Source: Strigamia acuminata | Taxonomy: Eukaryota > Arthropoda > Chilopoda > Geophilomorpha > Linotaeniidae | DNA length: 64,000 nucleotides | NCBI GenBank assembly: GCA_949358305.1 | Contig: OX442314.1 | Span: 18,221,060-18,285,059 of the forward strand | Direction: 5' to 3' | Part shown: one piece after another, positions 34,201 through 47,392 of the stretch | How positions within the stretch are numbered: the stretch's first letter is position 1 | Layout of the letters: the number at the start of each line of letters is the position of its first letter | Notes under the pieces: model-generated | Told to the model about the DNA's origin: nothing | What the model saw: the letters and a program-made list of their open reading frames with translations, nothing else | Database searches by the model: none | Translations under genes and position numbers: made by a program

Positions 34201-35616
34201 TCATGCTGAAAGCTCTTAACAAAAATTCTTTGAAATCGCCAATCGTTGAAGTCATTGACCACGCCGACGCTGAAAAGCTTGTTTGGAAACAGTCCATTTT
34301 TGGCCAGTTTCCCGAGGAGACGTTCCAATGTCGTTGGCATTTTTGATACTCCACTGTTCATTATTTCTTCCGCTTCTAAATCTCCACTTGCAAAGTCATC
34401 AGTTTTATTGCTGGTATTGCTCGGATTTTGAATTCCATGGTCGATAGTATGCTCGCTTTTATTTGCATAATCTTGTTCGGGTTCTTCTGTGGTGTGCCAA
34501 GGCCAACCAGAAGCAAAGCGTTGCAATAATTCTTTTAAAGGCTCAATTTCCTGTTCTTGAATTTTAGCTAGATTTTGTTTTAGGTGGAATTGAATTATTA
34601 TTATTACTTTTGAAAAGAAAAATTATGTTCGTATATTTTGTGCAAAAAATGTTATTTTACATGTACACTCACTTGTATTTATACATTCTTGATAGAATTT
34701 CTTGACTTTAATAATAGATGAAGTCTCATTTTCCACAGGAGGCTCGATTAACAAATCTGTTTATTTTAAAGAATTTTTTTTAATTGGTATTTATATTAAT
34801 TATTTTCTGTGTGCTTTTATCTTGCCTCTTAATTTAGTTTGCAGTTCATTCGTCAACAGTACAAACACATCAGGAGTAGCATCGTTTTCTTTGCCACACA
34901 CGAAAGAGAAAAAATCCTTACATGGATCTTCTTTACGATGCAGGCTCTTGATTAAACTAGTAGCTATTAGAGGAACATTAATCGTTCGAATGTTCAGTCT
35001 TTTTTTGCTTGATGGAAATGCACAATTGAATTAATTGTTTACCTGACAGTGTGCATTCTCGGGTGGAGCATATTGGTGTCTCACTGTGGCATTTAGTGGA
35101 TTTGAAACCTTAAAGGAGGAATAGTTTAAGTTTTCTTGGAATTGTGCGTATAAAATCGATCGAAGTATTAGTCGATAAATTACTTACTAGTACATAAAAC
35201 AAAAATTTAAAAATAGAAAATGAAATAAAGAAATATTGGGACTAAAACAAGATGTGTAAACAAATAGAAACAAATTTGGAATGGAATGTGAACATACTTT
35301 GTATCAGAATGATTATTATCAAGGTTATTATTAAAATTGAAGATGCAACTAAAAGTTTGGTCAAATGTTTGGTCTTTACCGCACGAACTTTGGCGGCTTT
35401 TGGTCTGTAAACAATTTGGTTGGCAAATTAATCGTATTTTCAGCTGTGGTTTGAAATAAGATTTATTAGCAATTTCGCTCTTTACCTTGGAATTCGTTGC
35501 GTATCTTCAAATGAGATTGGCAATGGTAAAGCCCTAATGACAGTAGGCAGGTGATGACAATTGATGGGTAACTAGAGTAGCTTTTATACTTACGGATCCA
35601 CAGTGTTTTTAGCCAT
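31242..35616 (-). CDS. M13 peptidase gene E (ECE/neprilysin-like), sister of gene F
   Basis: Exon 1 (35594-35616) MAKNTVDP; anchor exon 35310-35405 (LLVASSILIITLIIILI); stalk exon 35045-35110 (ETPICSTRECTLS); HRKEDPCKDFFSFVCGK (34850-34985); QRFASGWPWHTTEE exon (34200-34560) with a long acidic, Ser/Asn-rich insert; linker exon 33600-33781 with KRQKKKK; KDRTNITLEMNKMSI (33420-33525); lobe exons to 32580; GIVKVNAFYSPISNS (32370-32530); [12 protein letters not shown] (32125-32195); VGENVADNVG (31640-31810); C-terminus DERCTLW (31242). NAFY, HExxH and ExxxD are intact, so catalytic competence is likely. GHEIGHAFD and CTLW set E-I apart from B-D. A hAT-like element sits in the intron between the linker and WPW exons. 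Confidence 0.9.
33826..34194. mobile_element. hAT-like MITE in an intron of gene E
   Basis: Ends CAGCGTTTCTCAAACTCTTT and AGTTTGAGAACCGCTTG are inverted repeats of hAT type. Flanks TTTAATTC / TGTAATTC resemble a worn 8-bp duplication. The same intron in gene F (39580-39650) is short and lacks it, so it inserted after the E/F split. The 105-codon minus-strand frame inside is not a peptidase exon. Confidence 0.75.
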
Positions 35617-36508
35617 AATTGGGAGTCAGAGACGTACACGTGAGAAAAACACTTTTCGTGTTGGTCAGTTCACGGAAAGTAGGTGAGGTGATCAATTCTA
35701 AGGTTGTCACAGTTACCATCACCATAACACAAAAGAGAAGCAGTGTTTGGGGTGGCTTAGTCAATTAAGTTTTAGAAAGTGAAATATCAACAAATATAAT
35801 TTACATATTTTTTATTGGTTGAGTTTTTTTTTTTTTTTACATGAACAAAGCGTCACATTTATTAATGAGACAAATTTATTTTCAGATTGAATGGATGATA
35901 AATCTATAGAATTATTTTTGATTTATGCGAGCACAGTTTGTTGTTTGTTTCGTTGATTTGGTAGATACAGAAAAAAACGTAGAAAATAATTAGCTTTTCC
36001 ATGTTTGATTTATTTGTTCTAGAACAATTGCGAAAACAAATCGAAATAAACTATTTACGACTTGAATGGTTCATTTGGGAATAACTAATTACTGGAAAGT
36101 CATTAACACACAATTAATTTCCCCCCAAATTATATTAGTGCTGGCTGGTGCCATTGGAGATTTAGTTTGTCTTAAAGGGAAGGCTTATGGGTGTGTGTGA
36201 TTCCAGAAATTGAATTGTCCTTTCTCCTTTGAGTTAATTGACAATAATTCCTGAAAATTCAACTGAATTGTTTTTTTTTTCACATGGATAACATTGAAAG
36301 ATGACGAGTTTTATTTGGTTTTCTTCTTCCGTTCGGGTCAGTCAATGACGTATGATGTTTGTCCGTGAGTGGCGTATACTGTCAGTTCGTTATTTAAAGT
36401 TTGGGACATGTTTTGTTTGTCAACGTTATTAGTGAGACTTAATTTTTGTGTAAATTATTAGTAAATAATTTAATCACATGGTTAATTGTTTACAAATTTA
36501 AGAACACA
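35617..36508. other. Intergenic region between E and F
   Basis: About 890 bp of AT-rich sequence with homopolymer runs; it must hold the promoter of E and the 3' end of F. No recognisable gene, repeat or clear core promoter motif. Confidence 0.5.
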
Positions 36509-39500
36509 TCACCAAAGTGTACATCGTTCATCCATTCGATTCATCGCTCCCTTTTCGCATTTAAACGCTTTGGCAAATTCTTCAAAATTTGATAAAGCTC
36601 CTTGTACTCTGAAATAAAGAAGAGAAATTAGGTTTTGATACATCAATATACATTTTTACTCTTGAATTTTTAATTAACCCTGATCAAAACACTATCTGCA
36701 TTCGAAAAGTTAGTTTAAAATTGCAGTTTAAATGTTTTGCGCATGCCAACTGCGACTGAAAGCAGACTGAATGAGCCGCCACGTTTTAAGTTGGATCAAT
36801 ACAGCCTTCAGTCATCCAGTTTAAAAACGCTCTTTAGTTTAATGACTTTTCTTATGTGGATACTGAAATAAGAGGTTTACTACTATATTATAAGTTACCT
36901 GTATCTTCCCGGACTGTGTGTATCGTGCTTACTTTTCTTCGACCAGTCTTCAGCTTTAGTGTTGTCGCACCAGATCTAAATAAACAAAAAATGAATTACA
37001 AATTTGGCTCGGAAATTAATTTTAATTATTTATTATTTACATAGGCGAATGACATGAAGAAGATTTGCTCCGGTGTGAAGTCTGTTAGTCCAGGTAATCG
37101 TTTTTCTCTCTCGTGCATTTTGATCCAGGCATTGTACGCATTAAATGCAGCTTGCATGCCTATGTTGTCAGGTGCGTTTTCGCCAACAGTAACTAAACCA
37201 TCCACCTTATAAAGAAATTAATTAAATTGAATTGAATTAAAGAAGAAATTCTCCTATCAACGTGTCTCTAACGACCCAATTAAGCTTTCTTGAAACTTGG
37301 GAGTTAATTTAATTCGGATTTTAATTTTACCATTTGCAGAACATTTGATTTTAATTTATCGTACGTTCCGTGAGATTTGAGCTGACCATGTGTTACATCA
37401 TTAAAGAATAGAGGTACGTTTTTTCTTTTAATCAGGGTATTCCCAACAGGGGAGTTTATTACTTACGCATGTGTCGTTACTGCCTCCTGGTGTGCCTTGA
37501 AAGCAATAGTCATTGTATTGGTCCACATAACATTGTGTTTTCTCGTCATAAATCTTTTTGCTGCCTTCTGACCATAATGACCACAACACTCCGTTTTCAT
37601 CAAACTGGCTTCCTGTAATAAAATATTAATTTATTCTGAAAGCAAAATAATAAAAACTGTCCATCCATACCAACATTGTCAAATGCATGTCCAATTTCGT
37701 GTCCTATTACACTGCCTACTCCTCCAAAGTTCATTGCACTAGAATATTGAATATTTGTACACAAACAAATGTGTATTGTACAATGCTGCGAAATTTAATT
37801 GTTGCGCGAAGCGAAATCAGAATTGAAAATTTTCAATTCATTTGTTGCTTTTCAATTTACGCGAGACACATTGCGCAACTGGATTTGTGCTTTTCGCGTG
37901 ATTGCGAACAACAATTCGCAGCATTGTTAACTAGTCTTAAGGAATCTTACGCCAATCGGTTATCTTCGTAAAAAGGAATTTGTAAGATTCCAATAGGAAA
38001 AACTATGTATAGGGGTAGATATAAATTATATTTTACTTGATATGACAACTTGAAACTAATTTTATAGTTTGATTAACTTGCTTATTGAATTGCTGCTTGG
38101 ATCGTAGAAGGCATTCACATTGACGATACCAAATTCATCTAGCCATCTAAGACAATTCAAGAAAAATTAAATGTTGTTTGTTTTCAAATGGTGTTTTCTT
38201 TGTGCTTACAATTTTGTTGAATTTTGACTTAATTTCATTAATCCTCTTTTCGCGCTTGACAGTTTAGCTGAAAAAATATTTGAAACATGGTCATCACCAA
38301 TGACTACCTGCAAAATATTAGTTCAGATTTAAGGGTGAAATCCAGGATTTTGACAATACTAACATCTTGGTAGTAATCATCTAATTCTGTATCATTTTTA
38401 ATCCAACTTGGAAATCCAACTAGCTGGGTCATTTTATCTAACTATTGAAAATAATTTAATTGAGAATGAACTTGAATAAATAAATAAATAAATGGTACAT
38501 GACAAGGAGATGAGATTTACTTTTTTCATAGCATTATCCTTAGTGGCTTGATCTAACCATTTACTCTTGGATATAATATCTTTGTATGACTCTCGTAGAA
38601 GTTGGATGAATTTATTACCCTATAAAATAAAATTTGGAAAATATAGAAATATAGGCACATTACTAAGTTTAATTATTACTGATTCTAATACGGAGTCATG
38701 TGTGTAAAAGTCAGTAAAAAGTCTTCCTATTGCAAAAGGTAAAACTTCGGAGAGTGTTGGAACACAGACTAGAAACCACCTGAAAGTATATAAGACAGTT
38801 TTTGTGTTTAATAAAGAAAAATAATTCTAAACTATAAAAATTTAGATTTCTGTACCTATACGCCTCATTGAACTCTGTAACATTGGGTGCGAAAACATGT
38901 TGCAGCAGTGGTTCTATTAAAGCATTCCAAACGGCCAAGTTAGCTATGGTTCTAAAGTAAATTAAACCAAAGTAAACCAAAAAAAATGGATAAGTGTTAA
39001 AAGTATCTTAATATAACAAATATTTACGATACAATAATTAATTTACTTGATATTATAATCGAGATAAATCTTTGGAAGTTCCTTGAAGAAGTTTTTGTTC
39101 TGAACAATAATAGTTTCATTTTCATTTAATTTAGTTGGTAACATTCCATCGATTATAGTATTAAAATACTCTAGCCACTTGAATTTCTAGAAGAAGAAAA
39201 ATCATTAAATGTAAAAATAAAATTATAATTTTATGATGAGGGTACATCTTGAGTGAGTTCTGTTAATTCTGCTATGCTCATTTTGTTATTTCGTAACGTG
39301 AAGTTGGTTCGTTCTTTGTTAAATGCATTCATCTAATATAGAAAAAATTTTACAGATATAATAATAACTTATCTGAAAAATACTACGGTATTTACCTTTT
39401 CTAGTCGCTCCTTAAGGCTAATAATGCGCAAAATCTCGCCATCAATTTCAGCTGAATTCTCAGAGTTAGTAATTAAAGGTATCAGGTTAGTAAGTTTGGT

Positions 39501-41198
39501 CGAGAAAAGCTCATCATCCACCGCTTTTTTCCTTTTCCGTCTATTGATTTCAGCCAGGGGATCATATTGATCGACCTGTAATCGAATAGATGATAGTTAG
39601 AGTATCTGCTGAATAATGTAATAATAGTGAAAAGCTCTTAACACTCATTCTCTTAATGTGCCAGTCGTTAAAGTCATTGATCACTTCGACGTTGAAAAGT
39701 TTGGTCGAAGCCATTCCAACTTGGTCCAATTTACCGAGGAGTTGCTCCAAAGACGTTGACATTAAAGGAGTTTCACGAGCACTGTTCATTATTCCTTCAA
39801 CTCGTAAATCTCCACTTCCAAAATCGTCATTTTCTTTATGATCGTTGCTCCGATTTTTATTTCCAGGGTCGTCATCGCTAGGCTTTTCATTCATACTATC
39901 GTCATTTGTCACTTTCTCTCGCAGCCAAGGCCACCCAGAAGCAATGGTTTGCAATATTTTTTTTAAAGGTTTAATACCAAGTTTTTGAATTTTGTCTGAA
40001 ATTGATTTTACAAACGCAATTTTTTAAATTTAAAAAATAAAAAAATATTTTGATCGATTTTTTAAAATATTTTGATCGATTTTTTTACAACGGTGAAAAA
40101 TATACTTACTCGCATCCATACATTCTTGATAGAACTTTTTGGCATTGGTAGTATATGTGGGCTCACTTTTCGAATTAGCTTTTGTTAACAAATCTGTAAG
40201 TTTTAGAGATTTTTATTAGTTTTTTTTTTAAATTATTGAACATTTATTTCTCGCACATGTCTTACATTTTATTTTATTCAGCAGTTGTGTATATAAAGTG
40301 ATAAATACATTGGGGGTAGCATTGTCTTCCTTGCCACACACGAAAGAGTAAAAATCCTTACATGGATCTTCACTGCGATGCACGGTCTTGATTAAGGTAA
40401 CAGCTGACAGAGAGACACAATAAATCTCACGCCCTATCTCCTGCATGATGGAAATGCACCATGAAATTAATTGCTTACCTGACAGTGTGCATTCTTGGGT
40501 GGTGCAAACTGGTTCCTCGATTTGACATTTAGTGCAATTACAAACTGATTCCTCGATTTGACATTTAGTGCAATTGCAAACTGATTCCTCGATTTGACAT
40601 TTAGTGCAATTGCAAACTGATTCCTCGATTTGACGTTTAGTGGATTTGAGAGCTAAAGGGAGAAATGATTTGAATTTTCTCGGAATTGTTTGCATAAATC
40701 GACCGAAAACTTGGTCAATATTTGCATTAAAATGAATTATTTCGTAATATAACAATGAAAATGGAAAAATAACAATAATAATAATACGAATTATCTTGAA
40801 TTTATGGTTTTGTAGAGACCCAAAAACAAAAATAAAGACTTAAATTAAATACTTAGTAAACTGTAAGGGAAATATGAATATACTTTGTGTCAGAAGGATT
40901 ATTGTCAAAATTAATATTAAGAGTAAAGCTGATGCTAAAATTGCTTTCAACACTTTGCTATCTTTCTTGCGAACTTTGGCTGCTTTTGGCCTGAAACAAT
41001 TTGGGTGATAATTATAAATTACATTATAAAATGTGATTTAACAGAAATTCTTATTAGCAAATCTCTTTACCTTTGAGTTTGTTGCGCCGACTCTTCAAAT
41101 GAGGCTGGCAAAGCTCTAATAAATGCATGCAGTTCTTGAGAATTGATGAATGATTAGATCAGCCTTGATACTTACGGGTCCACTGCGTTGTTAGTCAT
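36509..41198 (-). CDS. M13 peptidase gene F (ECE/neprilysin-like) with an expanded Cys stalk
   Basis: Exon 1 MTNNAVDP (to 41198); anchor exon about 40890-40995 (AILASALLLILILTIILL); stalk exon 40475-40655, much longer than in E because of tandem CNCTKCQIEESV repeats; HRSEDPCKDFYSFVCGKE (40265-40410); IASGWPWLREKV exon (39650-39995) with an acidic insert as in E; linker exon 39395-39575 with NRRKRKKAVDD; KERTNFTLRNNKMSI; lobe exons; GIVNVNAFYDPSSNS (near 38095-38145); [12 protein letters not shown] (37670-37740); VGENAPDNIG (37040-37210); C-terminus DERCTLW (36509). Zinc ligands are intact; Pro replaces the usual Ala in ExxAD. Tandem sister of E with the same exon order and the same MxxNxVDP start. 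Confidence 0.9.
40509..40640 (-). repeat. 36-bp in-frame tandem repeat in the stalk exon of gene F
   Basis: Three to four copies of a 36-bp unit encode CNCTKCQIEESV with almost no divergence (one copy reads QIEEPV, one boundary copy KRQIEESV). The unit preserves frame and adds two or three cysteines per copy. Gene E has a single corresponding segment without repeats. Near-identity of copies points to recent expansion. Confidence 0.92.
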
Positions 41199-42310
41199 AG
41201 TTGGGAGTGAGACATGTGAGAAGAATACTTTCCACAGTGGTCAGCTGATGGAAACTAAATGAAATGATCAATAGAAAGGTCGTCACAGTTACCATCAACA
41301 CAACACAAGTGACTCTTGCACATTGCATGTGGAAGGCCTAGATTGGTCTAAAAAGGTTTTGCGGAGAATAATTGCAACTGTAATTTACTTATTATTATTT
41401 TTTACAACATGCAATTTTTATATTTTTGTATATTTTATATTTTTATATTATAAAGGTTGGATCTATTTATTAATGAGATAAATAATTTTCTTTGATGAAT
41501 ATTTGATAAGAATAATATTAAATCTCAGATTTATTTTAGCGTTTTGTTGATTCGTGCTTAATGTTTTATTATTTTGATGTAAAGTATTAGTTTGTTTTCA
41601 CTGAAAAGTCGTTGCACTTTACATTGATCCACAGGTAATGATTAATGTATCTAGATTATTGGCTTGAAGGAATGCAATGTTGGTCAAATAATCGAATAAT
41701 TTAATTAATTATTGATTGAATTAAATGATTATAAGTTTAAACTAGAATTTAGTTATTCGGATGGAAATCTTTATTGGAGAAGCTCCGTAAATAAATATAG
41801 CCTACTTATTTTTATAAATTACGGAATTTTATTTTATTTCAACTAATATCACAAATGGCATTTTTTGACGTCCTAATATTCTGTAATATGAAAATGGAAT
41901 ACTTAATTTTAAATTTAATGCAAATTTATTTGTATTATCCTGCCCTGAAAATAAGAAAAAACTAAAACAAAAGTTAAAAAAAAAATCAGACATAGGCAAT
42001 AGCAACAAAATCGAAATTTGTATACATTGTGTGAAATTTAACTAAAAGGATGAAGATTGATTGTTTCGGAATGATTTAAAACGTTTTTATTTTTCATTGT
42101 GTTTTTACCCACTATCGTTTAGTCTCAAAAGCTATTTGCTTAAACTAATTATCTAAATGAAATTGGTTTGCAATAAAAGTTCACTGAACTGTTGTAAGCT
42201 TATTGTAGGGATAGTGACAGGGACTGTTAATGTCAACTGCTATCAACTTGCATGTCTAGATTTTAAGATTTATAGCGGTATGACATTTAAGTGGATGAAT
42301 GTATGTTTGC

Positions 42311-42450
42311 ACACGTGTCATTAGCCCGGCTTCAAGTTGGGTGCCATGCAATGTCATTGAAACAATAAGTGTCGTATTGGTTTTTGAAACAAGTGACTGC
42401 GTTTTGTAGGCTTAATTTAGTCAACCATTCGTCGATTTGACTACCGGTAC
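42311..42450 (-). pseudogene. Solitary M13 exon relic
   Basis: The reading GSQIDEWLTKLSLQNAVTCF, then KNQYDTYCFNDIAWHPT, a stop, and SRANDTC clearly matches the exon of genes G and H that reads SQMDDKGGLHEWWTELS...CFKNQYDAYCYNDT...NSTC. It has an internal deletion, a stop codon and no recognisable neighbouring peptidase exons. An acceptor-like CAG remains at its 5' side (42451-42453). It is the remnant of a further array member between F and G. Confidence 0.88.
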
Positions 42451-42570
42451 CTGAAATAAATATGCGAAATATTCCTATATTTTTTATTACAGTCTCCTCT
42501 TGGATTTACATGAGTGAAATGTGGGCTTTATTTTTTTAGTTTTCTTTACAATGTAAATCTTACATGCACC

Positions 42571-42647
42571 GCATCTTGTTTCATCTTGTTTTATCTTGCC
42601 ATATCTTGCTGCATTTTGCTGCATCTTGTTGCATCGTGCTCGATCTG
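42571..42647 (+). repeat. 10-bp imperfect tandem repeat
   Basis: About seven to eight copies of a unit near GCATCTTGTT with point differences (TTATCTTGCC, ATATCTTGCT, GCATTTTGCT). Non-coding. Confidence 0.8.
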
Positions 42648-43533
42648 AACACTTACCGTACTAATCTTATGGATTAATCTTATGGATTGAGAACGGGGGA
42701 GTTAATCCCCTAAGCCATGGTTTACTTTTAGGCTTATTTTTGTGAGATGGTTCTATTTGACAATATGTTGGATTTTTACTCTTTTAGATACATTAAATCT
42801 AAAAGGTCTTTTTATTGTAGGTTTTATTTATTTAATAGAGGTTTGTTATTTTTAAGACCTATATTTTTACTAATAGAAGAACAAACACAACTACCGTGGG
42901 TTATTTATATTATCGCAGGTTTCAAATTCGATTTCATGAGATTTGGTTTGCGAATAATAATAAGATAAGTCTTATTATTTGGTCTGTTGGAATTCGCGCA
43001 ACTACGTGTGATTAGCGCGCCCTAGTGGCAAAATAACGAATCTTACGGTTCCAAACCATCACAATATTAACCAATATTCTTGTATTTTTTAAATTAAAAA
43101 AAAATTAGTATTTCATGATGGATCATTGGATCATTTTTTTTTATCTGACTTGTAAGCCATTAGAACCACTTAAGGAAATTCCATTTATAGGTTTTTGTGT
43201 TTGAATGAGATGGAAATTTTTTTTTTTGTTATGAGTTTCGTTTTCATGTTTTGATACAAAGAGGAACATAGATTTTCAAATGCAACTGTGACACAAATTT
43301 ATTTTTGGCCGTTAAAATTGATTCTGTTTAGTCTGGGTGTGAAATTAAGATTACATTAGTTGGATTCAAATAAGGTTTTACAGTGTATTAAGTCTAATTC
43401 TGAGCTAATTCATTTCACAATTATGGTTCACAGACCTTTGTGAAAGCTAACAACTACACAATACAAAATGGTTACTCACTGTTTCTTTTGCCAGTTCAGT
43501 TATAACTTACAGTTACATTAGCTTAATCAACGA

Positions 43534-46500
43534 TCACCAAAGATTGCAGCTAGAATGTCCTCTATTCATCGGGCCTAACTTGCATTGAAACGTTTCAGTA
43601 AAGGGACGGTAATTTGACATGGGACCTTGCACCCTAAAATAAAATCAACTATGAAAACAAATCAATTTAATAATTATAAAACAACAATTACACCTGTATT
43701 TTCCAGGACTGTGAGTATCTTCACCGTAATTAGCAAACCATAACTTTGATGTCATATGTTCACAACAAGACTGCAATAATAAAATGTTCTGATTTTGAAA
43801 TATTTAAATTTATTTATGTCTATTACCGTACATAAGCGTAACTGACGAAAAACAATTGTTCCGGATTGAATTCTGCTAGTCCTACTAAAGGTTTGTCTTC
43901 ATGCGTTTTAAACCAATGTTTATAAGCCTAAAAAAAGTCCAAATCTTTCAGCTGTGTTTTCAGATTGAATTGCATTGATCACAATGAAGTTCATTTACAA
44001 TATATGCGCATTGAAGTCCAGTGTTGTCTGCTAGATTTTCTCCTAATGTCAAACCGCCATCGACCTGTGTGTACATGATTATGACGTATAATAATGGTAT
44101 TACGGATGTCTATCTTTACGCATGTGCTATTAGTTGCAGCTTCAAGTTGAGTGTCATTGTAACAATAAGCGTCGTATTGGTTCTTGAAGCACTCGCTGCG
44201 TCTTGTGTAAATTTGTTGACTTAATTCGGTCCACCATTCGTGTAAACCGCCTTTGTCGTCCATCTGACTGCCTAGAAATAACATTTATGAATAAATATTC
44301 ATTTTTGGCGGGTTTTTAGACCTTCATTGTCAAATGCATGTCCAATCTCGTGACCAATAATTGCGCCAAGACTTCCGTAGTTTAGCGCTCTGCAAGAAAT
44401 TACTTTTTAAGACAATTTTTTGGAGATATAACGATTTTCTTACTGGGATACGTTGGGATTGTAAAAAGGAGGCTTTAAAATTCCACCAGGTATATCTGAA
44501 ATAAATTATTATATGCCATAGATAGAAGCGAAAGCGAAAGCTTTGACTTACTTATTGCATTAGCTTCGACTATGTAAAAAGCGTTGGCAGTGAGCACTGT
44601 GGTGTCTTCAGGCCATTCATTTCTGTCGACCGGTTTATGCAAACTGTGTATAAATTTTTTCATAGACCAACCATCTGCTGTAACCATGTTGGTGAAATGA
44701 TTAGTTGTTATGGTGAAATCTTCGTAGTATGTATTTAGTTGAGCATCATTAACCACCCATTGGGGATAGCCAACCAGTGGTACTATTGCATTCAACTAAA
44801 ATGAAAATGCAAACGAAATTTTAGATTAATTTGGCCACGATTTTCGGAAACCGAGGAGTTGATACAAATCTTGTACCTTTTTAAGTGCATTATCTCTAGT
44901 TTCACGATCAAGCCATTTACTATTTTCAATCATTTCTCTGTATGCTTGGAATATGTTTCTTGTAAGTTCGTGAGCCTAAATAATTTTTTATTAGCGGCAT
45001 TATACAGAAGACGCATTCATAAAGTCATTTAAATTTTACAAGTTAAATTGTATTTTTAGAGTGGTCTAAAAATATAAACAAGTTTAAATAACTTTTTAAT
45101 TGCTTGCTGGAGAAAAAAATAACTCACGTGTTCCATTGTTTTATTCGTCAAGACGTTATCAGCATATATCCGCCACATTGCAAACGTCAGACGTTTGGAA
45201 ATATCTCCCAAACATGTTTCCACCCTAAATGCGATCGAAATCATTTTTTGTACAAATTGATTTTCACTCATTTCAAATTAATTGTGCTTAGAGGAAACAA
45301 CCATTCAAAAAGCGTGTTCAAAATTGCAGTTAAAGTCTTTTATGTTGAGTACACGCTGTTTGGTCTTTTGTGATTAGCCTTTTATACGTATATTACTGGG
45401 GTTTGTTGCTCATCATTACCATTTAGATAGATCATGCGTTTCCTGGCTGTTTGCTTTGTCGGGTAAATACTCAATCAAATCTGATATAACATTCCACAAA
45501 GCAAAATTAGTAACAGTTCTTCTGCTGTAGTTGGCTAAAATTAACGGCATTTTCTGCATGTATTCCACTTCCATTACATTAATGGCCACGTTTTCATTGA
45601 CGGTATCGTTTCCAAATATAAGTTGCAGAAATGAAAGCCAGTTGAAGGTCTGAAACAAAAAATTGGAAATGTTAGATTTATTACTAAATGAAACATTATT
45701 CACAATGGTGCAACGAAAGCGGGTTTAGATAAACAATCTAAATATCTTTATGGTAAGATCTGGCAAGTAATGACCGATATTTAGCTTTCTTATGTTTCGG
45801 CAATAGTATTAGGAAACGGAAAACTTGTACTTGCATTATTAGTGATTTCGTGTAACTGTTTTATGCTCATTTTATTGCACAGTCTAGTCCGATTTGTTCT
45901 ATTTTTTTCTGGTGAGACGATCTGGAAGAATGAAAATTGTGAAGATAAAATGTAGATCTTTTATTGACATTTTACTTTTTTGAGGTTTGCAGTTAATTGG
46001 ATCAGCTCATTAATTTCTTTTGTTATTTGGTCAGTGTCATTGTTATTCCATAAAGTTTGAGCTACGATTTTAATCTGTTCCATTGTCTTTTGATCGTCAT
46101 ATTCATCGTCTTTCTTTTTTCTTGAACCAATAAAATAATCATCATCATCATCATCAGGTTGATCCAACTATTTAAAAAAAAGAAATTTTATAAACTTTAA
46201 AAAGTTATTTTATTTTATGGGAGGAGTTATTTTACTGTAATTAGCTTCACATCTGGATTGTTTGGATCAGGTTCAATTCCAAGGCCAAGCACATATCCAG
46301 AATAACCAATATATTCAAGTTTAGCAAGAAGATCCTCAATGGATGAGTTTGTTCGTGGTAGCCAGCTTGAACCAACAGCCATAGGCCAACCATCCAAATG
46401 CTGCACGAAAGCTTTTAATGAATTTCTTGCAAGTTTCTTATTTTCAACTGGAAAATTTGTGAAAATTGCATTTAGTTTACTTGTGCGTGTATTTTTTATT

Positions 46501-47392
46501 TGAATGTTCTCGCTTTTGTCACTTTCTCATATGTTAATCACTAGGCTAATTCTAGTGGTATTTTTTCAGTATTTTTTTCCACAACCAGTCAAAATGATTA
46601 AGTGACATACTTGTATTTGTATTTAAACATATTTGATACGCCTGTCGTGCCTTTTTAACTGCTGATGTATCATTTGGGCTGTTTGGAAGTTCCATTATCT
46701 CTAGGAAATATTTTTTGTTTAATTTAAAAATAAACAATTTTTTTTTATTTCTTTTTTTTATACTTTGAATTTCGATTTGAAGTTGCTTTCTCGTTTCGTC
46801 AAAGAGACCAGAGAGTTCAGGATTTTTATCCTTGAATTTTGCACAAACGTATGAATAAAAATCCGTACATGGATCCTGTGTTTCGTCCATTGTACTGATT
46901 ATTGATGCGGCTAATATCGAAATAAAGTACAGGAAATTACGTCATTGTTGATGCGTTGTTATGTCATGTACTAATGTTTTTAAACTGGTAATTACAAGTA
47001 ATTTCCAGTTGGATTGTTAATGTGTGATATGTTACGCAACTTTGCAACGCAAACTGAGCCGGTAACTCAATCTGCATGACAAATTGTGAATCACATTTTT
47101 TGGTTTATCGTAAACTACTTTCTTTTTTTAATCTATATAAATTTAAATATTTAACAACTCGCAAGGTGAAGTTTACAACCTGCAACAGTGCACTCTTTGG
47201 TAACACAGGCATTTAATTCTTTGGCTTTGGAAGTAGCTGAAAATAAAACTGGGGTGAATATTTTTACCCACTCGTAAGTTATAAAATTAGAAACTTACTT
47301 TGCAAAAGGAGAGCTATTAAGAGACCGCTGCTTAGAATAGTTAAAATGAAGATAGTTGCTACAACAACGTTTTTAAGTTTCTTCGCCGTCAT
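43534..47392 (-). CDS. M13 peptidase gene G (ECE/neprilysin-like), sister of gene H
   Basis: Start taken at ATG 47392 (MTAKKLKNVVVATIFILTIL), directly before the anchor; an upstream in-frame stop argues against a longer start in this exon. Stalk exon NACVTKECTVAGC (47165-47240); [19 protein letters not shown] (46760-46920); HLDGWPMAVGSSWLPR (46235-46450); acidic/basic linker DQPDDDDDDYFIGSRKKKDD (45965-46170); [30 protein letters not shown] (near 45600); [13 protein letters not shown] (44550-44620); [12 protein letters not shown] (44320-44395); SQMDDKGGLHEWWTELS (44120-44275); LGENLADNTG (44010-44065); C-terminus HSSCNLW (43534). All catalytic residues are visible. Predicted type II ectopeptidase. 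Confidence 0.9.

Larger units (their letters stand above)
41199..43533. other. Intergenic region between F and G
   Basis: 2.3 kb, AT-rich. Besides the relic exon (42311-42450) and the 10-bp repeat (42571-42647) I see no gene. Open frames such as 42747-42968 show no family resemblance. Confidence 0.5.
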
